From assembly GCA_002397155.1 (NCBI GenBank), contig DGZR01000044.1, forward strand, positions 1-41,620: a DNA stretch of 41,620 bases, written 5' to 3'. Positions 22,583-30,205 of the stretch are shown here, in pieces. Position numbers and translations under genes: made by a program. This stretch comes from Firmicutes bacterium UBA4975 (lineage in GTDB: Bacteria; Bacillota; Proteinivoracia; UBA4975). Below the pieces are notes generated by a model. The model was not told the DNA's origin, ran no database searches, and worked only from the letters and a program-made list of their open reading frames with translations. Numbering within the stretch: the stretch's first letter is position 1; every line of letters starts with the position of its first letter.

Positions 22583-23737
22583 TTAGTCAACGATCGGCGA
22601 CATCTGCCGCAAACCTTCGATTATGCCCGGCGCCACCTGCAAGACGTAGTCGATATCCGCCTCAGTGGTTGACCGGCCCAGGGTGAGGCGCAGTGAGCCG
22701 TGGGCGGCCTGGTGGTTCAAGCCCATGGCCAGCAAGACATGGGAAGGGTCAAGGGCACCGGAAGTGCAGGCCGAGCCGCTGGAAACGGCGATGCCCTTTA
22801 AATCCAGCCTGAGGATGAGGCTCTCTCCCTCGACCCGGCTCACGCTGACATTGACGTTGCCCGGCAAGCGAAGCCGGGGGTGGCCGTTCAGGGTGACCTG
22901 GGGCAAAGCGGTCAAGCCCGCTATCAGTTTATCCCGCAAGTAGATCAGCCTCTTGCTGGTTTCGGCCTGTTCCGCCACGGCCAGTTCCACCGCCCGGGCC
23001 AGGCCGATAATTCCCGCCACATTTTCGGTACCCGGGCGCAGACTGTTTTCCTGAGCCCCCCCAAAGGCGGTGGGCCCGAGTTTCGTCCCCTTTCTCCGGT
23101 AGAGAAAACCGATGCCCTTGGGTCCGTACAGTTTATGCCCCGAAGCCGAAAGTAAGTCAACCGGCAATTCTTGCAGGTCGATGGGCAGTATCCCCAGGGA
23201 CTGGACGGCGTCGGTATGGAAAAGGGCGCCGGCGGCCCGGGTGAGAGTGGCCAGTTCTTGAATGGGCTGGATGGTGCCCACTTCGTTGTTGGCCTGCATG
23301 ATTGAAACCAGAATCGTCTCCGGACTGAGGACCTTTTCCAGTTCCCCCGGGTCCACTAAACCGTATTTATCCACCGGCAGCACCGTCAGCCTGTAGCCCC
23401 GGCTTTCTAAGGCCTGAAAAGGGTGGAGCACGCCGTGGTGCTCGATGGCTGAGGTGACCAGGTGTTTACCCGGTTTTTTGCTCCCGGCCACCGCCCCAAA
23501 AATAGCGATGTTGTCCGCTTCCGTCCCGCCCGAAGTGAAGAGAATTTCCTGGGGGGAGGCATTCAGCTCCCGGGCAATCCGCCCCCTGGCTTCTTCAATA
23601 TCCCTGCGCGCCTCCCGGCCAAGGGCGTGAAGGCTGGAGGGATTGCCAAACTTCTCGGTCAGGTAGGGCACCATGGCGGCAAATACTTCTTCACGCACAG
23701 GGGTCGTGGCGGCATGGTCCAAGTATACGCTCTGCAC
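22583..23737 (-). CDS. nifS: Cysteine desulfurase, IscS/NifS family
   Basis: 384 residues, class V aminotransferase fold. The PLP lysine is Lys202 in SASGHKLYGPKG, the PLP-binding His is in SAIEHHGVLHP (96-106), and the catalytic cysteine is Cys324 in SSGSACTSGALDPSH, the IscS/NifS loop. It takes sulfur from cysteine and passes it to IscU. The start is GTG at 23737 with GAGGAG ten bases upstream. It lies seven bases after iscR and 20 before iscU in one transcript. Confidence 0.96.
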   Translation of the reverse strand: MQSVYLDHAATTPVREEVFAAMVPYLTEKFGNPSSLHALGREARRDIEEARGRIARELNASPQEILFTSGGTEADNIAIFGAVAGSKKPGKHLVTSAIEHHGVLHPFQALESRGYRLTVLPVDKYGLVDPGELEKVLSPETILVSIMQANNEVGTIQPIQELATLTRAAGALFHTDAVQSLGILPIDLQELPVDLLSASGHKLYGPKGIGFLYRRKGTKLGPTAFGGAQENSLRPGTENVAGIIGLARAVELAVAEQAETSKRLIYLRDKLIAGLTALPQVTLNGHPRLRLPGNVNVSVSRVEGESLILRLDLKGIAVSSGSACTSGALDPSHVLLAMGLNHQAAHGSLRLTLGRSTTEADIDYVLQVAPGIIEGLRQMSPIVD

Positions 23738-23744
23738 CTATTTG

Positions 23745-24167
23745 TCACTCCTCTAATAAGCTTTTGGCCAGGACATCGGCCAGGGAAATTGTCTCCAGCA
23801 CTTCGTCCATGGCCTCTTTTAACCTCTGCCAGACAAAAATCGTCGAACAGCTTTCCCGGTGCCGACAGGATCCTTCTCCTTCTTCGGCTACGCACTGCAT
23901 CGGGGCCAGACTGCCCTCCAAAGCCCAAAGGACGTCGCCGACGCAGATTGCGGCGGGCGGCCTGGCCAGTTTGTACCCCCCCTTGGCTCCCCGATAACTG
24001 AGGACTAAGCCCTTGGCCTTGAGATCCCGGAACAGGTGCTCTAAGTACTGTTCGGAAAGCTGTTCTCTTTCCGCGATCTCCCGCAAAGGGACAGGCCCGG
24101 ATTTGTAATTTTTGGCCAGGACCAACATGGCCCGAAACCCGTATTCTCCCCGCGTGGAGATAAGCAC
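23745..24167 (-). CDS. iscR: Rrf2/IscR family transcriptional regulator
   Basis: 140 residues. The winged helix-turn-helix occupies about 1-70 (PLREIAEREQLSEQYLEHLF, then LVLSYRGAKGGYKLARP). Three cysteines, Cys92, Cys101 and Cys107, are spaced CX8CX5C, close to the IscR arrangement that ligates a [2Fe-2S] cluster; CymR, the cluster-less relative, lacks them. I infer an iron-sulfur-sensing repressor of its own isc operon. Promoter and a dyad operator lie directly upstream. Start at 24167. Confidence 0.93.
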   Translation of the reverse strand: MLISTRGEYGFRAMLVLAKNYKSGPVPLREIAEREQLSEQYLEHLFRDLKAKGLVLSYRGAKGGYKLARPPAAICVGDVLWALEGSLAPMQCVAEEGEGSCRHRESCSTIFVWQRLKEAMDEVLETISLADVLAKSLLEE

Positions 24168-24184
24168 TTTTTATTCACCCCCGG

Positions 24185-24214
24185 CTAATTCCCTAGTCTT
24201 TTACTCGGGATTAG
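24185..24214 (-). promoter_or_regulatory. Extended dyad, probable IscR operator
   Basis: Half-sites CTAATTCCCTAGT (24185-24197) and ACTCGGGATTAG (24203-24214) are inverted copies with one gap and one mismatch, around CTTTT. The site touches the -10 box and covers the likely start of transcription of iscR, where a repressor would block initiation. It also overlaps the stop codon of spoIIR. As RNA it would form a 12-bp stem, so an RNA role cannot be excluded. Confidence 0.6.
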
Positions 24215-24824
24215 TATACCACCGGACTTTTTCGCTGTCAATTGCTTTTAAAAAAAGCAAAAAGGGCCCTTTTCGGGCCCCCGCCAATCTTTGGAACAAG
24301 GCTTTTATTTTCTCCCAGAACCAAAAGCGCCCCTGGATTTTTTCGTTCTGCTTTTCCCCGGCGGCTTGTGCCACTGTCTCTTGGACAAGGCAAAGGGGGG
24401 GAAACAAAAGGCACCACCAATTTCGTCCCCGGCCCTCTCCCAGGATGATCTGGACTGAGCGGTACTTTCCCTCGGGGCAGACCAGGCCTCGGTACGCCCG
24501 GATCGGATAGCTCTCTACTGTGTACTTGATCCCGACGGGGTAAGTCACTCCCCCGTCAGCCAATACCGAGGCGGCCAGTTCTTTTAGTGAGTCACCGTTG
24601 GCGGCGATCCAAGCGGCGACTTCCGCCTGGTCCATTTCCGCAAAAGTCGAACCCACTTCCCCGATAATCCGGTCCCTGACCTCTTCTTTTAGGCGCTGAT
24701 CCAAGGAACTGTCGCTGTTGGCCAGGACGTGGAGGCGGATGACATTTCCGTTGGCCAGGACAGTGCCCTGGGCCAGGAGGATGAGGAGCAAAAACACCGT
24801 GCAGGCCAGCTTTTCCTCTCCCAC
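24201..24824 (-). CDS. spoIIR: Stage II sporulation protein R
   Basis: 207 residues. A signal peptide/anchor (LACTVFLLLILLAQGTVLA) is followed by the SpoIIR domain: NVIRLHVLANSDSSLDQRLK (27-46), VRDRIIGEV, and GRNWWCLLFPPLC, the most characteristic block. SpoIIR is exported by the forespore and triggers SpoIIGA to process pro-sigma-E in the mother cell. The GTG start at 24824 follows the sigG stop codon directly, so sigG and spoIIR are probably translated from one forespore transcript. Its 3' end contains the isc promoter and part of the operator. Confidence 0.95.
   Translation of the reverse strand: MGEEKLACTVFLLLILLAQGTVLANGNVIRLHVLANSDSSLDQRLKEEVRDRIIGEVGSTFAEMDQAEVAAWIAANGDSLKELAASVLADGGVTYPVGIKYTVESYPIRAYRGLVCPEGKYRSVQIILGEGRGRNWWCLLFPPLCLVQETVAQAAGEKQNEKIQGRFWFWEKIKALFQRLAGARKGPFLLFLKAIDSEKVRWYTNPE
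24213..24241 (-). promoter_or_regulatory. Sigma-A promoter of the isc operon
   Basis: Minus strand: TTGACA (24236-24241), 17-base spacer, TATACT (24213-24218). It is inside the 3' end of spoIIR, 46 bases before the iscR start. The immediately adjacent dyad at 24185-24214 suggests autorepression. Confidence 0.9.
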
Positions 24825-25607
24825 TTAGGCGTCCCCCATGTGGCCCTTGATGAACTTGAGGGCCCCTTTTTCCAACCGGGACACCTGGGCTTGGGAAATT
24901 CCGATGGCCGCCGCTACCTGGACCTGGGTGAGGCCGACGAAGAAGCGTTTGTGGAGAATCTCCTTTTCCCGAGGGGAGAGTTTTTCCAGGGCCTCTTTTA
25001 AGAGGAGCTTCTGCATCCAGCCTGCGCTGTCGTTGTGCACATCCCGCACCTGGTCCATGAGGTAGAGGGGATCGGTGCTGTCGGAAAATATGGTCTCGTG
25101 CAGGGAAAGGGGATCGAAGTTGGCGTCCAGAGCCTGAACCACCTCTTCCGAGGGCAGCTCCAAGAGGGCCGCCACTTCTTCGATTGTCGGTTCCCTGCCC
25201 ATGGCCTTGGCCAGCCTTTCCCGGGCTTGCAGGGCCCGGTGGGCGATTTTGCGCAAGGAGCGGCTGACCCGGATGACGTTGTTGTCCCTGAGGTAGCGGC
25301 GGATTTCGCCAAGGATCATGGGGACGGCATATGTGGAAAACTTGACCCCGATTCTCGGATCGAAATTATCCACCGCCTTGACCAGGCCCACACAGCCAAC
25401 CTGGAAAAGATCGTCGATGTTTTCCCCCCGATTGTGAAACTGCTTTAAGACGCTGAGGACGAGGCGCAAATTGCCGGCGATCAGCTCTTCCCGGGACTGA
25501 AGGCAGCCTTTGAGCTTTTTTTGAAATAAGTTGTCCATCTCCTGGGCAGAAAGAACTTTAAGATTATAGGTATCAATGCCGCTCAGCGTTACCCTTCTTG
25601 TGTGCAT
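24825..25607 (-). CDS. sigG: RNA polymerase sporulation sigma factor sigma-G
   Basis: 260 residues. Regions in order: a sigma-G-type N-terminus (VTLSGIDTYNLKVLSAQEM), region 2 with NLRLVLSVLKQF and DDLFQVGCVGLVKAVDNFD, then FSTYAVPMILGEIRRYLRD, region 3, and region 4 with a helix-turn-helix (TQVQVAAAIGISQAQVSRLE) near 230-250. N-terminus and length distinguish it from sigma-F. It drives late forespore genes. Start ATG at 25607 with AGGAGGG upstream. A candidate sigma-F promoter lies 35 bases further up. In B. subtilis sigG follows spoIIGA-sigE; here it precedes spoIIR. Confidence 0.95.
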   Translation of the reverse strand: MHTRRVTLSGIDTYNLKVLSAQEMDNLFQKKLKGCLQSREELIAGNLRLVLSVLKQFHNRGENIDDLFQVGCVGLVKAVDNFDPRIGVKFSTYAVPMILGEIRRYLRDNNVIRVSRSLRKIAHRALQARERLAKAMGREPTIEEVAALLELPSEEVVQALDANFDPLSLHETIFSDSTDPLYLMDQVRDVHNDSAGWMQKLLLKEALEKLSPREKEILHKRFFVGLTQVQVAAAIGISQAQVSRLEKGALKFIKGHMGDA

Positions 25608-25641
25608 GGCAATCCCTCCTGGGCTTTATTCCTTCTGCCCC

Positions 25642-25671
25642 TAGTATTGCCATAATTACCCTGTTTTAATT
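25642..25671 (-). promoter_or_regulatory. Candidate sigma-F promoter for sigG-spoIIR
   Basis: GGCAATACTA (25642-25651, minus strand) matches the sigma-F -10 consensus GGNRANANTR at every defined position. Fifteen bases upstream AATTA (25667-25671) matches three of five positions of GYWTA. Both sigG and spoIIR are classical sigma-F genes, so context agrees. Confidence 0.55.
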
Positions 25672-25681
25672 TATAAAAATT

Positions 25682-26545
25682 CTAGGGTTTCCGCGCCCAG
25701 ACAATCCGGTCCAGCCCCGCCAGGTCTTTTTTTATTTCCGGGGCGGGAAAGCCGCCCCGGCGGAATAATTTCAACACTCTTTCTCCTTGGCGATCGCCGA
25801 TCTCGACCAAGAGTAAACCGCCGGACACCAGGGTTTTCCCCGCTTCCGCCAACAAGGACCGGTAGTGATCCAGGCCGTCGGGGCCGGATACCAGGGCCTC
25901 TTTCGGTTCGTACTCCCGTACTTCCGGCTGTAAACCGCCGTATTCACCCTCAGGGATGTAGGGCAGGTTGGCGGTGATGCAGGCCAGGTTGCCCCGCCAG
26001 GGCCCCAGGGGGGCCAAGAGGTCGCCGCCAACAAAAAAAGCCCGGCTTTCAACACCAAGCCTGCGGGCGTTTATTTTCGCCGTCTCCAGGGCCCGGGGTG
26101 AAGAGTCCACCGCCAGCAAGCGGGCGCCGGGCAAGAGGAGCAAAAGGCTCAGACCTATTGCCCCGCAGCCGGTGCCAATGTCCGCGAGAAGAAGGTCGTC
26201 CGCGGGAAAATACCTCTTTACCTGGGCGGCGGCAAGCTCAGCCAGCAATTCGGTCTCCGGTCGGGGGATGAGGACTCCTTTTCTGACGAAAAAGTCCCAG
26301 TGTAAAAAAGACTTGGACTCGGTGATGTAGGCCAGGGGTTTGCGCGCCCGCCTCTGGGCCAGGCCCAGGGAAAAACGCCGGACCTCCTCCGGCTTTAAGA
26401 CTAGCTCGGGGTGGGCCAGCAAGGCAGCCTGGCTCCGCCCCAGGGCCCAGGCCAAGAGGAGGAGGGCTTCCGACCAAGGGCGCTCAACCCCGGCCTCTTT
26501 TAGTTGGGCCGCTCCCCGCTGAAGCAATTCCCCGGCGCTCGGCAC
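25682..26545 (-). CDS. prmC: Peptide chain release factor glutamine methyltransferase
   Basis: 287 residues. An N-terminal helical domain (1-75) binds the release factor; the SAM-dependent methyltransferase domain has PRPETELLAE (95-104), motif I ADIGTGCGAIGLSL (121-134), and the substrate motif ITANLPYIPEG (190-200). Most PrmC proteins have NPPY at this point; here it is NLPY (193-196), a substitution I cannot rate functionally. It methylates the glutamine of GGQ in release factors. It lies two bases after prfA, its substrate's gene, as in most bacteria. Confidence 0.93.
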   Translation of the reverse strand: MPSAGELLQRGAAQLKEAGVERPWSEALLLLAWALGRSQAALLAHPELVLKPEEVRRFSLGLAQRRARKPLAYITESKSFLHWDFFVRKGVLIPRPETELLAELAAAQVKRYFPADDLLLADIGTGCGAIGLSLLLLLPGARLLAVDSSPRALETAKINARRLGVESRAFFVGGDLLAPLGPWRGNLACITANLPYIPEGEYGGLQPEVREYEPKEALVSGPDGLDHYRSLLAEAGKTLVSGGLLLVEIGDRQGERVLKLFRRGGFPAPEIKKDLAGLDRIVWARKP

Positions 26546-26547
26546 CC

Positions 26548-27615
26548 TTAGGCTCCGGTCAGCTCGGCAACCTGGGCAGCGGTGGCCAGGCCGTCGATTA
26601 TTTCTTCTAGGTCCCCGGCCAGGACCTCGGTGAGGCGGTGGGAAGTCAAGCCTATCCGGTGGTCGGTGACTCGTGACTGGGGATAGTTGTAAGTGCGGAT
26701 TCGCTCGGAGCGATCTCCCGTCCCCACCTGACTCCGCCTCTCTTGGGCCAGCTCGGCTTGCTGTTCGGCCTGAAGCTTGTCAAAAATGCGGGAGCGCAGG
26801 ACCCGCATGGCCTTATCCCGGTTCTTGAGCTGGGATTTTTCGTCCTGGCAGGACACGACGATGCCGGTGGGAAGGTGGGTGATCCTCACCGCCGACTGGG
26901 TGGTGTTGACACTTTGGCCGCCGGGGCCGGTGGCACAAAAAAGGTCGATGCGCAGGTCTCCGGGGTTGATCTCCACTTCTACCTCTTCGGCTTCGGGAAG
27001 CACGGCCACGGTGATGGTCGAGGTATGAATGCGGCCGCCGGATTCGGTGGTCGGTATTCGCTGAACCCGGTGCACGCCGCTTTCGTACTTGAGGCGGCTG
27101 TAAGCGCCCCGGCCTTCAAGGGCAAAGACAATCTCCTTGATCCCGCCGATATCGGTGTAGTGTGAATCGAGGATTTCCGTTTTCCACTGCTTGTTCTCGG
27201 CATAGCGAGTGTACATCCGAAAGATCTCCATGGCAAACAGAGCCGCTTCCTCGCCGCCGGCTCCCCCCCGGATTTCCATGATGACGTTTTTTTCATCATT
27301 TGGATCCTTGGGCAGGAGGAGGAGCTTGAGCTTTTCTTCTTGCTCGGCCAGGGTTCCTTCTAGTTCAGCCGCCTCTTCCCGGGCTAGCTGAGCAAAGTCG
27401 GGATCGGCGTCCCCGGCCAGGATTTCTCGGGCCTCGGCCAGGGCCCCTTCGGTTTTTTTATAAAGGCGGTATGCCTCAACGGTTTCCGCCAACGATGCGT
27501 GTTCCTTTGTCAGTTCCAGCCACAGCTTCTTGTCCCTGCTCACCAGTTCGGGATCGGAGATCCGTTTTTCGATGTCCATAAACTTTTCTTCTATGAGCAC
27601 TAATTTTTCCAGCAC
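26548..27615 (-). CDS. prfA: Peptide chain release factor 1
   Basis: 355 residues. The stop-codon recognition motif P-x-T is PTT at 188-190 in RIPTTESGGRIHTS, which marks RF1 rather than RF2; GGQ is at 232-234 in TGPGGQSVNTTQ. It releases peptides at UAA and UAG. I chose GTG at 27615 because AGGAG lies at good distance; the GTG at 27624 abuts the ribosome site. Followed at two bases by prmC, and preceded by a DUF1385 gene. Confidence 0.97.
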   Translation of the reverse strand: MLEKLVLIEEKFMDIEKRISDPELVSRDKKLWLELTKEHASLAETVEAYRLYKKTEGALAEAREILAGDADPDFAQLAREEAAELEGTLAEQEEKLKLLLLPKDPNDEKNVIMEIRGGAGGEEAALFAMEIFRMYTRYAENKQWKTEILDSHYTDIGGIKEIVFALEGRGAYSRLKYESGVHRVQRIPTTESGGRIHTSTITVAVLPEAEEVEVEINPGDLRIDLFCATGPGGQSVNTTQSAVRITHLPTGIVVSCQDEKSQLKNRDKAMRVLRSRIFDKLQAEQQAELAQERRSQVGTGDRSERIRTYNYPQSRVTDHRIGLTSHRLTEVLAGDLEEIIDGLATAAQVAELTGA

Positions 27616-27653
27616 CGTCCTCACTCCTTTATGCCCCGGGATTTCACGAAGTA

Positions 27654-28526
27654 TTATAGCCCCTGGGACTCCTCCCGGTCAATAATTGCCGCCAGAGCGG
27701 CCAGGGCGACTTCTAGCTGGGGGGCGTCGGGCTCCCGGGTGGTCAGTTTCTGCAAAGCCAGGCCGGGCGCCAACAGCAGCCTGGCCCCCCGGCTGGAGCT
27801 CTTGGCGGTCCACTTCATCAACTCGTAAGAGAGACCGGCCAAGAGGGGCAAAAAAGCCAGCCTCAGTCCCAGCTTTACCCAGATGTTGGCCGGAGTAAAA
27901 AAAGAGTAAAGGACTATGCTGAGGACGACCACCAAGAGGAGGAAGCTGGTACCGCACCGGGGGTTGAGCCGGGAACAACCGGCCGCTTCGGCGGGGGTGA
28001 GGGGCTTACCTTGTTCCCAGCAGGCGATGACCTTGTGTTCGGCACCGTGATATTCAAAGGTCCGCCTGATGTCCTTGGCCAAGCTCACCAAGAGCAAGTA
28101 GCCCACAAAAAGGGCGACTCTGACCAAGCCCTCGGCCAGGTTTTGGCCAAGGCTGCCAAGAGAAAACCAGCGGGCCAGTAAAGAGACTAAGACCACCGGC
28201 AGCAAGAAAAAAAGAGCGACCCCCAAGACCAGGGAAAAGACGGCCACCAGGGCTAGCTGGCCGGTGCTCATCTCTTCTTCGGGCTCTGCCAGGTTAGCCG
28301 AAAGGGCCAAGCTGGAGACGGCGCCGCTCAGGGATTCGTAGAGGACCGCCACCCCCCGGATAAGGGGGAGGCCGAGCAAGGGCCAGCGCCGGGCCAGGCT
28401 GGTCAGGGAGCTTACCTGGGTGACGATATCCCCCTGGGGACGCCGCACGGCCACCGCCTGGCGCTGGGGGCTCCGCAACATTACCCCTTCAATTACCGCC
28501 TGCCCTCCGATACTGCCCCTTTTCAC
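27654..28526 (-). CDS. DUF1385 family (YqhQ-like) integral membrane protein
   Basis: 290 residues from GTG at 28526, which overlaps the tdk stop codon (GTGA) and has GAGGTG five bases upstream. The N-terminus SIGGQAVIEGVMLRSPQ is the DUF1385 signature. About four to five transmembrane segments follow, and the central EYHGAEHKVIACWEQGKPLT and HPRCGTSFLL-type block (here LNPRCGTSFLLLVVVLS) are typical. His and Cys residues there may bind metal. The function is unknown; in many Clostridia it sits, as here, directly before prfA. Confidence 0.9.
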   Translation of the reverse strand: MKRGSIGGQAVIEGVMLRSPQRQAVAVRRPQGDIVTQVSSLTSLARRWPLLGLPLIRGVAVLYESLSGAVSSLALSANLAEPEEEMSTGQLALVAVFSLVLGVALFFLLPVVLVSLLARWFSLGSLGQNLAEGLVRVALFVGYLLLVSLAKDIRRTFEYHGAEHKVIACWEQGKPLTPAEAAGCSRLNPRCGTSFLLLVVVLSIVLYSFFTPANIWVKLGLRLAFLPLLAGLSYELMKWTAKSSSRGARLLLAPGLALQKLTTREPDAPQLEVALAALAAIIDREESQGL

Positions 28527-29098
28527 CAGGGCACCTCGTGACAGTGACGGCACCGGGCCTCATAGGTCTCCGAGGCGCCGATCAAGATGGTGGGTTCGCT
28601 GGCCTTGGCCGGCTGTCCGTTGACCAAGCGCTGGGTGCGGTTAGCAGGATTGCCGCACTTGAGGCAAATCGCCTGTAGCTTGTCCACATACTCGGCCATG
28701 GCCAACAAGGCCGGAGTCGGGCCAAAGGGCTGGCCCCGAAAATCCATGTCCAGGCCGGCCACAATGACCCGCTTGCCGCCGTCGGCCAAGCGGCGGCACA
28801 CGTCGATTATGCCCTTATCAAAAAACTGGGCTTCATCGATGGCCACCACCTGGGTATCTTCTTCAACCAGGGAAAAGAGCACTCCCGAATCGGGCACAGC
28901 CGTCGCTTCCGCCTCGTCGCCGTTGTGGGTGACCACTTTGACGATATTGAAACGGCTGTCGATTTTGGGCTTAAAGACCTGGACTTTGAGGCGGCCAATT
29001 TTCGCCCTTTTCACCCTTCGGATCAGTTCTTCACTTTTACCGCTGTACATGCTGCCGCAGATCACTTCGAGCCAGCCCATGCCTTGCACTCTCTGCAT
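28523..29098 (-). CDS. tdk: Thymidine kinase
   Basis: 191 residues, type II thymidine kinase. The P-loop is GSMYSGKSEE (15-24); Walker B region VVAIDEAQFFD follows, then AGLDMDFRGQPFGP. The zinc-binding lasso has CLKCG and CRHCHEVPW at the C-terminus. It phosphorylates thymidine for salvage. ATG at 29098 with GGAGAG six bases upstream; ATG at residue 7 is an alternative. The tdk-prfA-prmC neighbourhood is conserved in Firmicutes; rpmE and rho, usually upstream of tdk, are not here. Confidence 0.95.
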   Translation of the reverse strand: MQRVQGMGWLEVICGSMYSGKSEELIRRVKRAKIGRLKVQVFKPKIDSRFNIVKVVTHNGDEAEATAVPDSGVLFSLVEEDTQVVAIDEAQFFDKGIIDVCRRLADGGKRVIVAGLDMDFRGQPFGPTPALLAMAEYVDKLQAICLKCGNPANRTQRLVNGQPAKASEPTILIGASETYEARCRHCHEVPW

Positions 29099-29167
29099 TT
29101 TATCTCTCTCCCCGTCAGTTCTTTACTAAAACAGTAATTCTCTACCGGGGCGAGATTTCCCTGCTCC

Positions 29168-30067
29168 CTAGGGCAACCGGGTAAGGGGATTGACGTTGGC
29201 CCCGTTTACCTTTATCTCGAAGTGGAGATGGGGGCCGGTGGCGTTGCCGCTGGTACCCACCCTGGCGATCACCTGGCCCTGGTCTACCCAGTCTCCCACG
29301 GCTACGCATAAGTGGGAAGCGTGGGCGTACAGGGTTTTTAGGCCGGATTCGTGCTGGACCTGGACCATGTAACCATAGGTTCCGGCCCAGCCGGCGCTGA
29401 CTACCGTCCCCGATAGAGCAGCGCTGATGGGGGTGCCCACGCTGCCGGCGATGTCAATGCCCCAGTGAAAGGCGCCCCTCCGCATGCCGTAAAGGGAGGT
29501 CAGTTTGCCCACGAGGGGCCAGATCAGGCCCGAGTTGATCCTGCTGCCCACTCGGCTCACCGAAGATGTGCGAAGGGGATCGGGCAGCTTTGCCCCGGGT
29601 ATGGCCAGTTTGGTTCCCGGCTTCAATTCCCGGCTGCTCAGGGAATTGGCAAACCAGATCTCTTCATACTCGACTTGGTACCTCTTGGCCAGGGACTCCA
29701 GGCTGTCGCCGGGGCGGACGGTGTATAGCAAGCCGGAAACCGCCGGAAATTCAAGGCTTTGACCCACCAGGATCAAGTTGGGATTGTTGATGTTGTTGCT
29801 TTCGCAGATGGTGGCCAGGCTGACCCCGAAAGTCTTGGCGATGTCAATCAGGGTGTCGCCCCGGACCACGGTATAAGAAATGATCTCTAAACGCTGTTCT
29901 TTATATTCTTTGTAGACCAGGCACAATTCGGGAGAAACACAGTCGGTTCCTTCCAGCTCACTTACCATGGCTTCCACTTCTTCAATGGAAATGCCTGCCG
30001 CTGTCCCTGCCAGGGCTATGGTAACCAGAAGGGCCATAACCAAGGCGGATCCAAGGCGCTTAATCAT
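29168..30067 (-). CDS. Secreted M23 endopeptidase with two LysM domains
   Basis: 299 residues. A signal peptide (about 1-25) is followed by a short Cys-containing region, LysM 1 (65-108, ISYTVVRGDTLIDIAK), LysM 2 (115-157, YTVRPGDSLESLAKRY) and an M23 domain. All zinc and catalytic residues are present: His201 and Asp205 (HWGID), His249 (YAHAS), His280 and His282 (HLHFE). It should bind and cut peptidoglycan cross-links outside the cytoplasm. It stands alone between the glpX terminator and tdk, with a sporulation-type promoter candidate upstream, so a role in spore cortex or engulfment is a reasonable inference. Confidence 0.92.
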   Translation of the reverse strand: MIKRLGSALVMALLVTIALAGTAAGISIEEVEAMVSELEGTDCVSPELCLVYKEYKEQRLEIISYTVVRGDTLIDIAKTFGVSLATICESNNINNPNLILVGQSLEFPAVSGLLYTVRPGDSLESLAKRYQVEYEEIWFANSLSSRELKPGTKLAIPGAKLPDPLRTSSVSRVGSRINSGLIWPLVGKLTSLYGMRRGAFHWGIDIAGSVGTPISAALSGTVVSAGWAGTYGYMVQVQHESGLKTLYAHASHLCVAVGDWVDQGQVIARVGTSGNATGPHLHFEIKVNGANVNPLTRLP

Positions 30068-30111
30068 CCCATTGTCACCTCATTTGTCTTGGATTTGCCA
30101 AGTAATTGCCC

Positions 30112-30141
30112 CTATTATGTCCGGCGGTCCGGGGAATATGC
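30112..30141 (-). promoter_or_regulatory. Candidate sporulation promoter (sigma-G or sigma-E) for the LysM/M23 gene
   Basis: On the minus strand GCATATT (30135-30141) precedes CATAATAG (30112-30119). Read as sigma-G it is GCATA-17-CATAATA, matching GMATR and CATNHTA at all defined positions. Read as sigma-E the -35 is exact (KMATATT, 15-base spacer) and the -10 is partial. It lies 45 bases before the start codon and after the glpX terminator. Confidence 0.5.
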
Positions 30142-30177
30142 ACTTTTGCCAACTCCTTCCTCCGGGGGGACAAAGGC

Positions 30178-30200
30178 AAAAAAAAAGCCGGGTCACCGGC
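30178..30200 (-). terminator. Rho-independent terminator of glpX
   Basis: GCCGG-TGAC-CCGGC stem-loop (30187-30200) followed by nine T residues (30178-30186) on the minus strand, just after the glpX stop codon. Confidence 0.88.
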
Positions 30201-30205
30201 CATCC

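Noticed and set aside
24242..24260. AT-rich perfect hairpin TTGCTTTT-TTT-AAAAGCAA as a spoIIR terminator
   Set aside because: It lies inside the spoIIR coding sequence before its stop codon, and is not followed by a proper T-run; it probably reflects the Lys/Leu/Phe codons and the adjacent -35 box.
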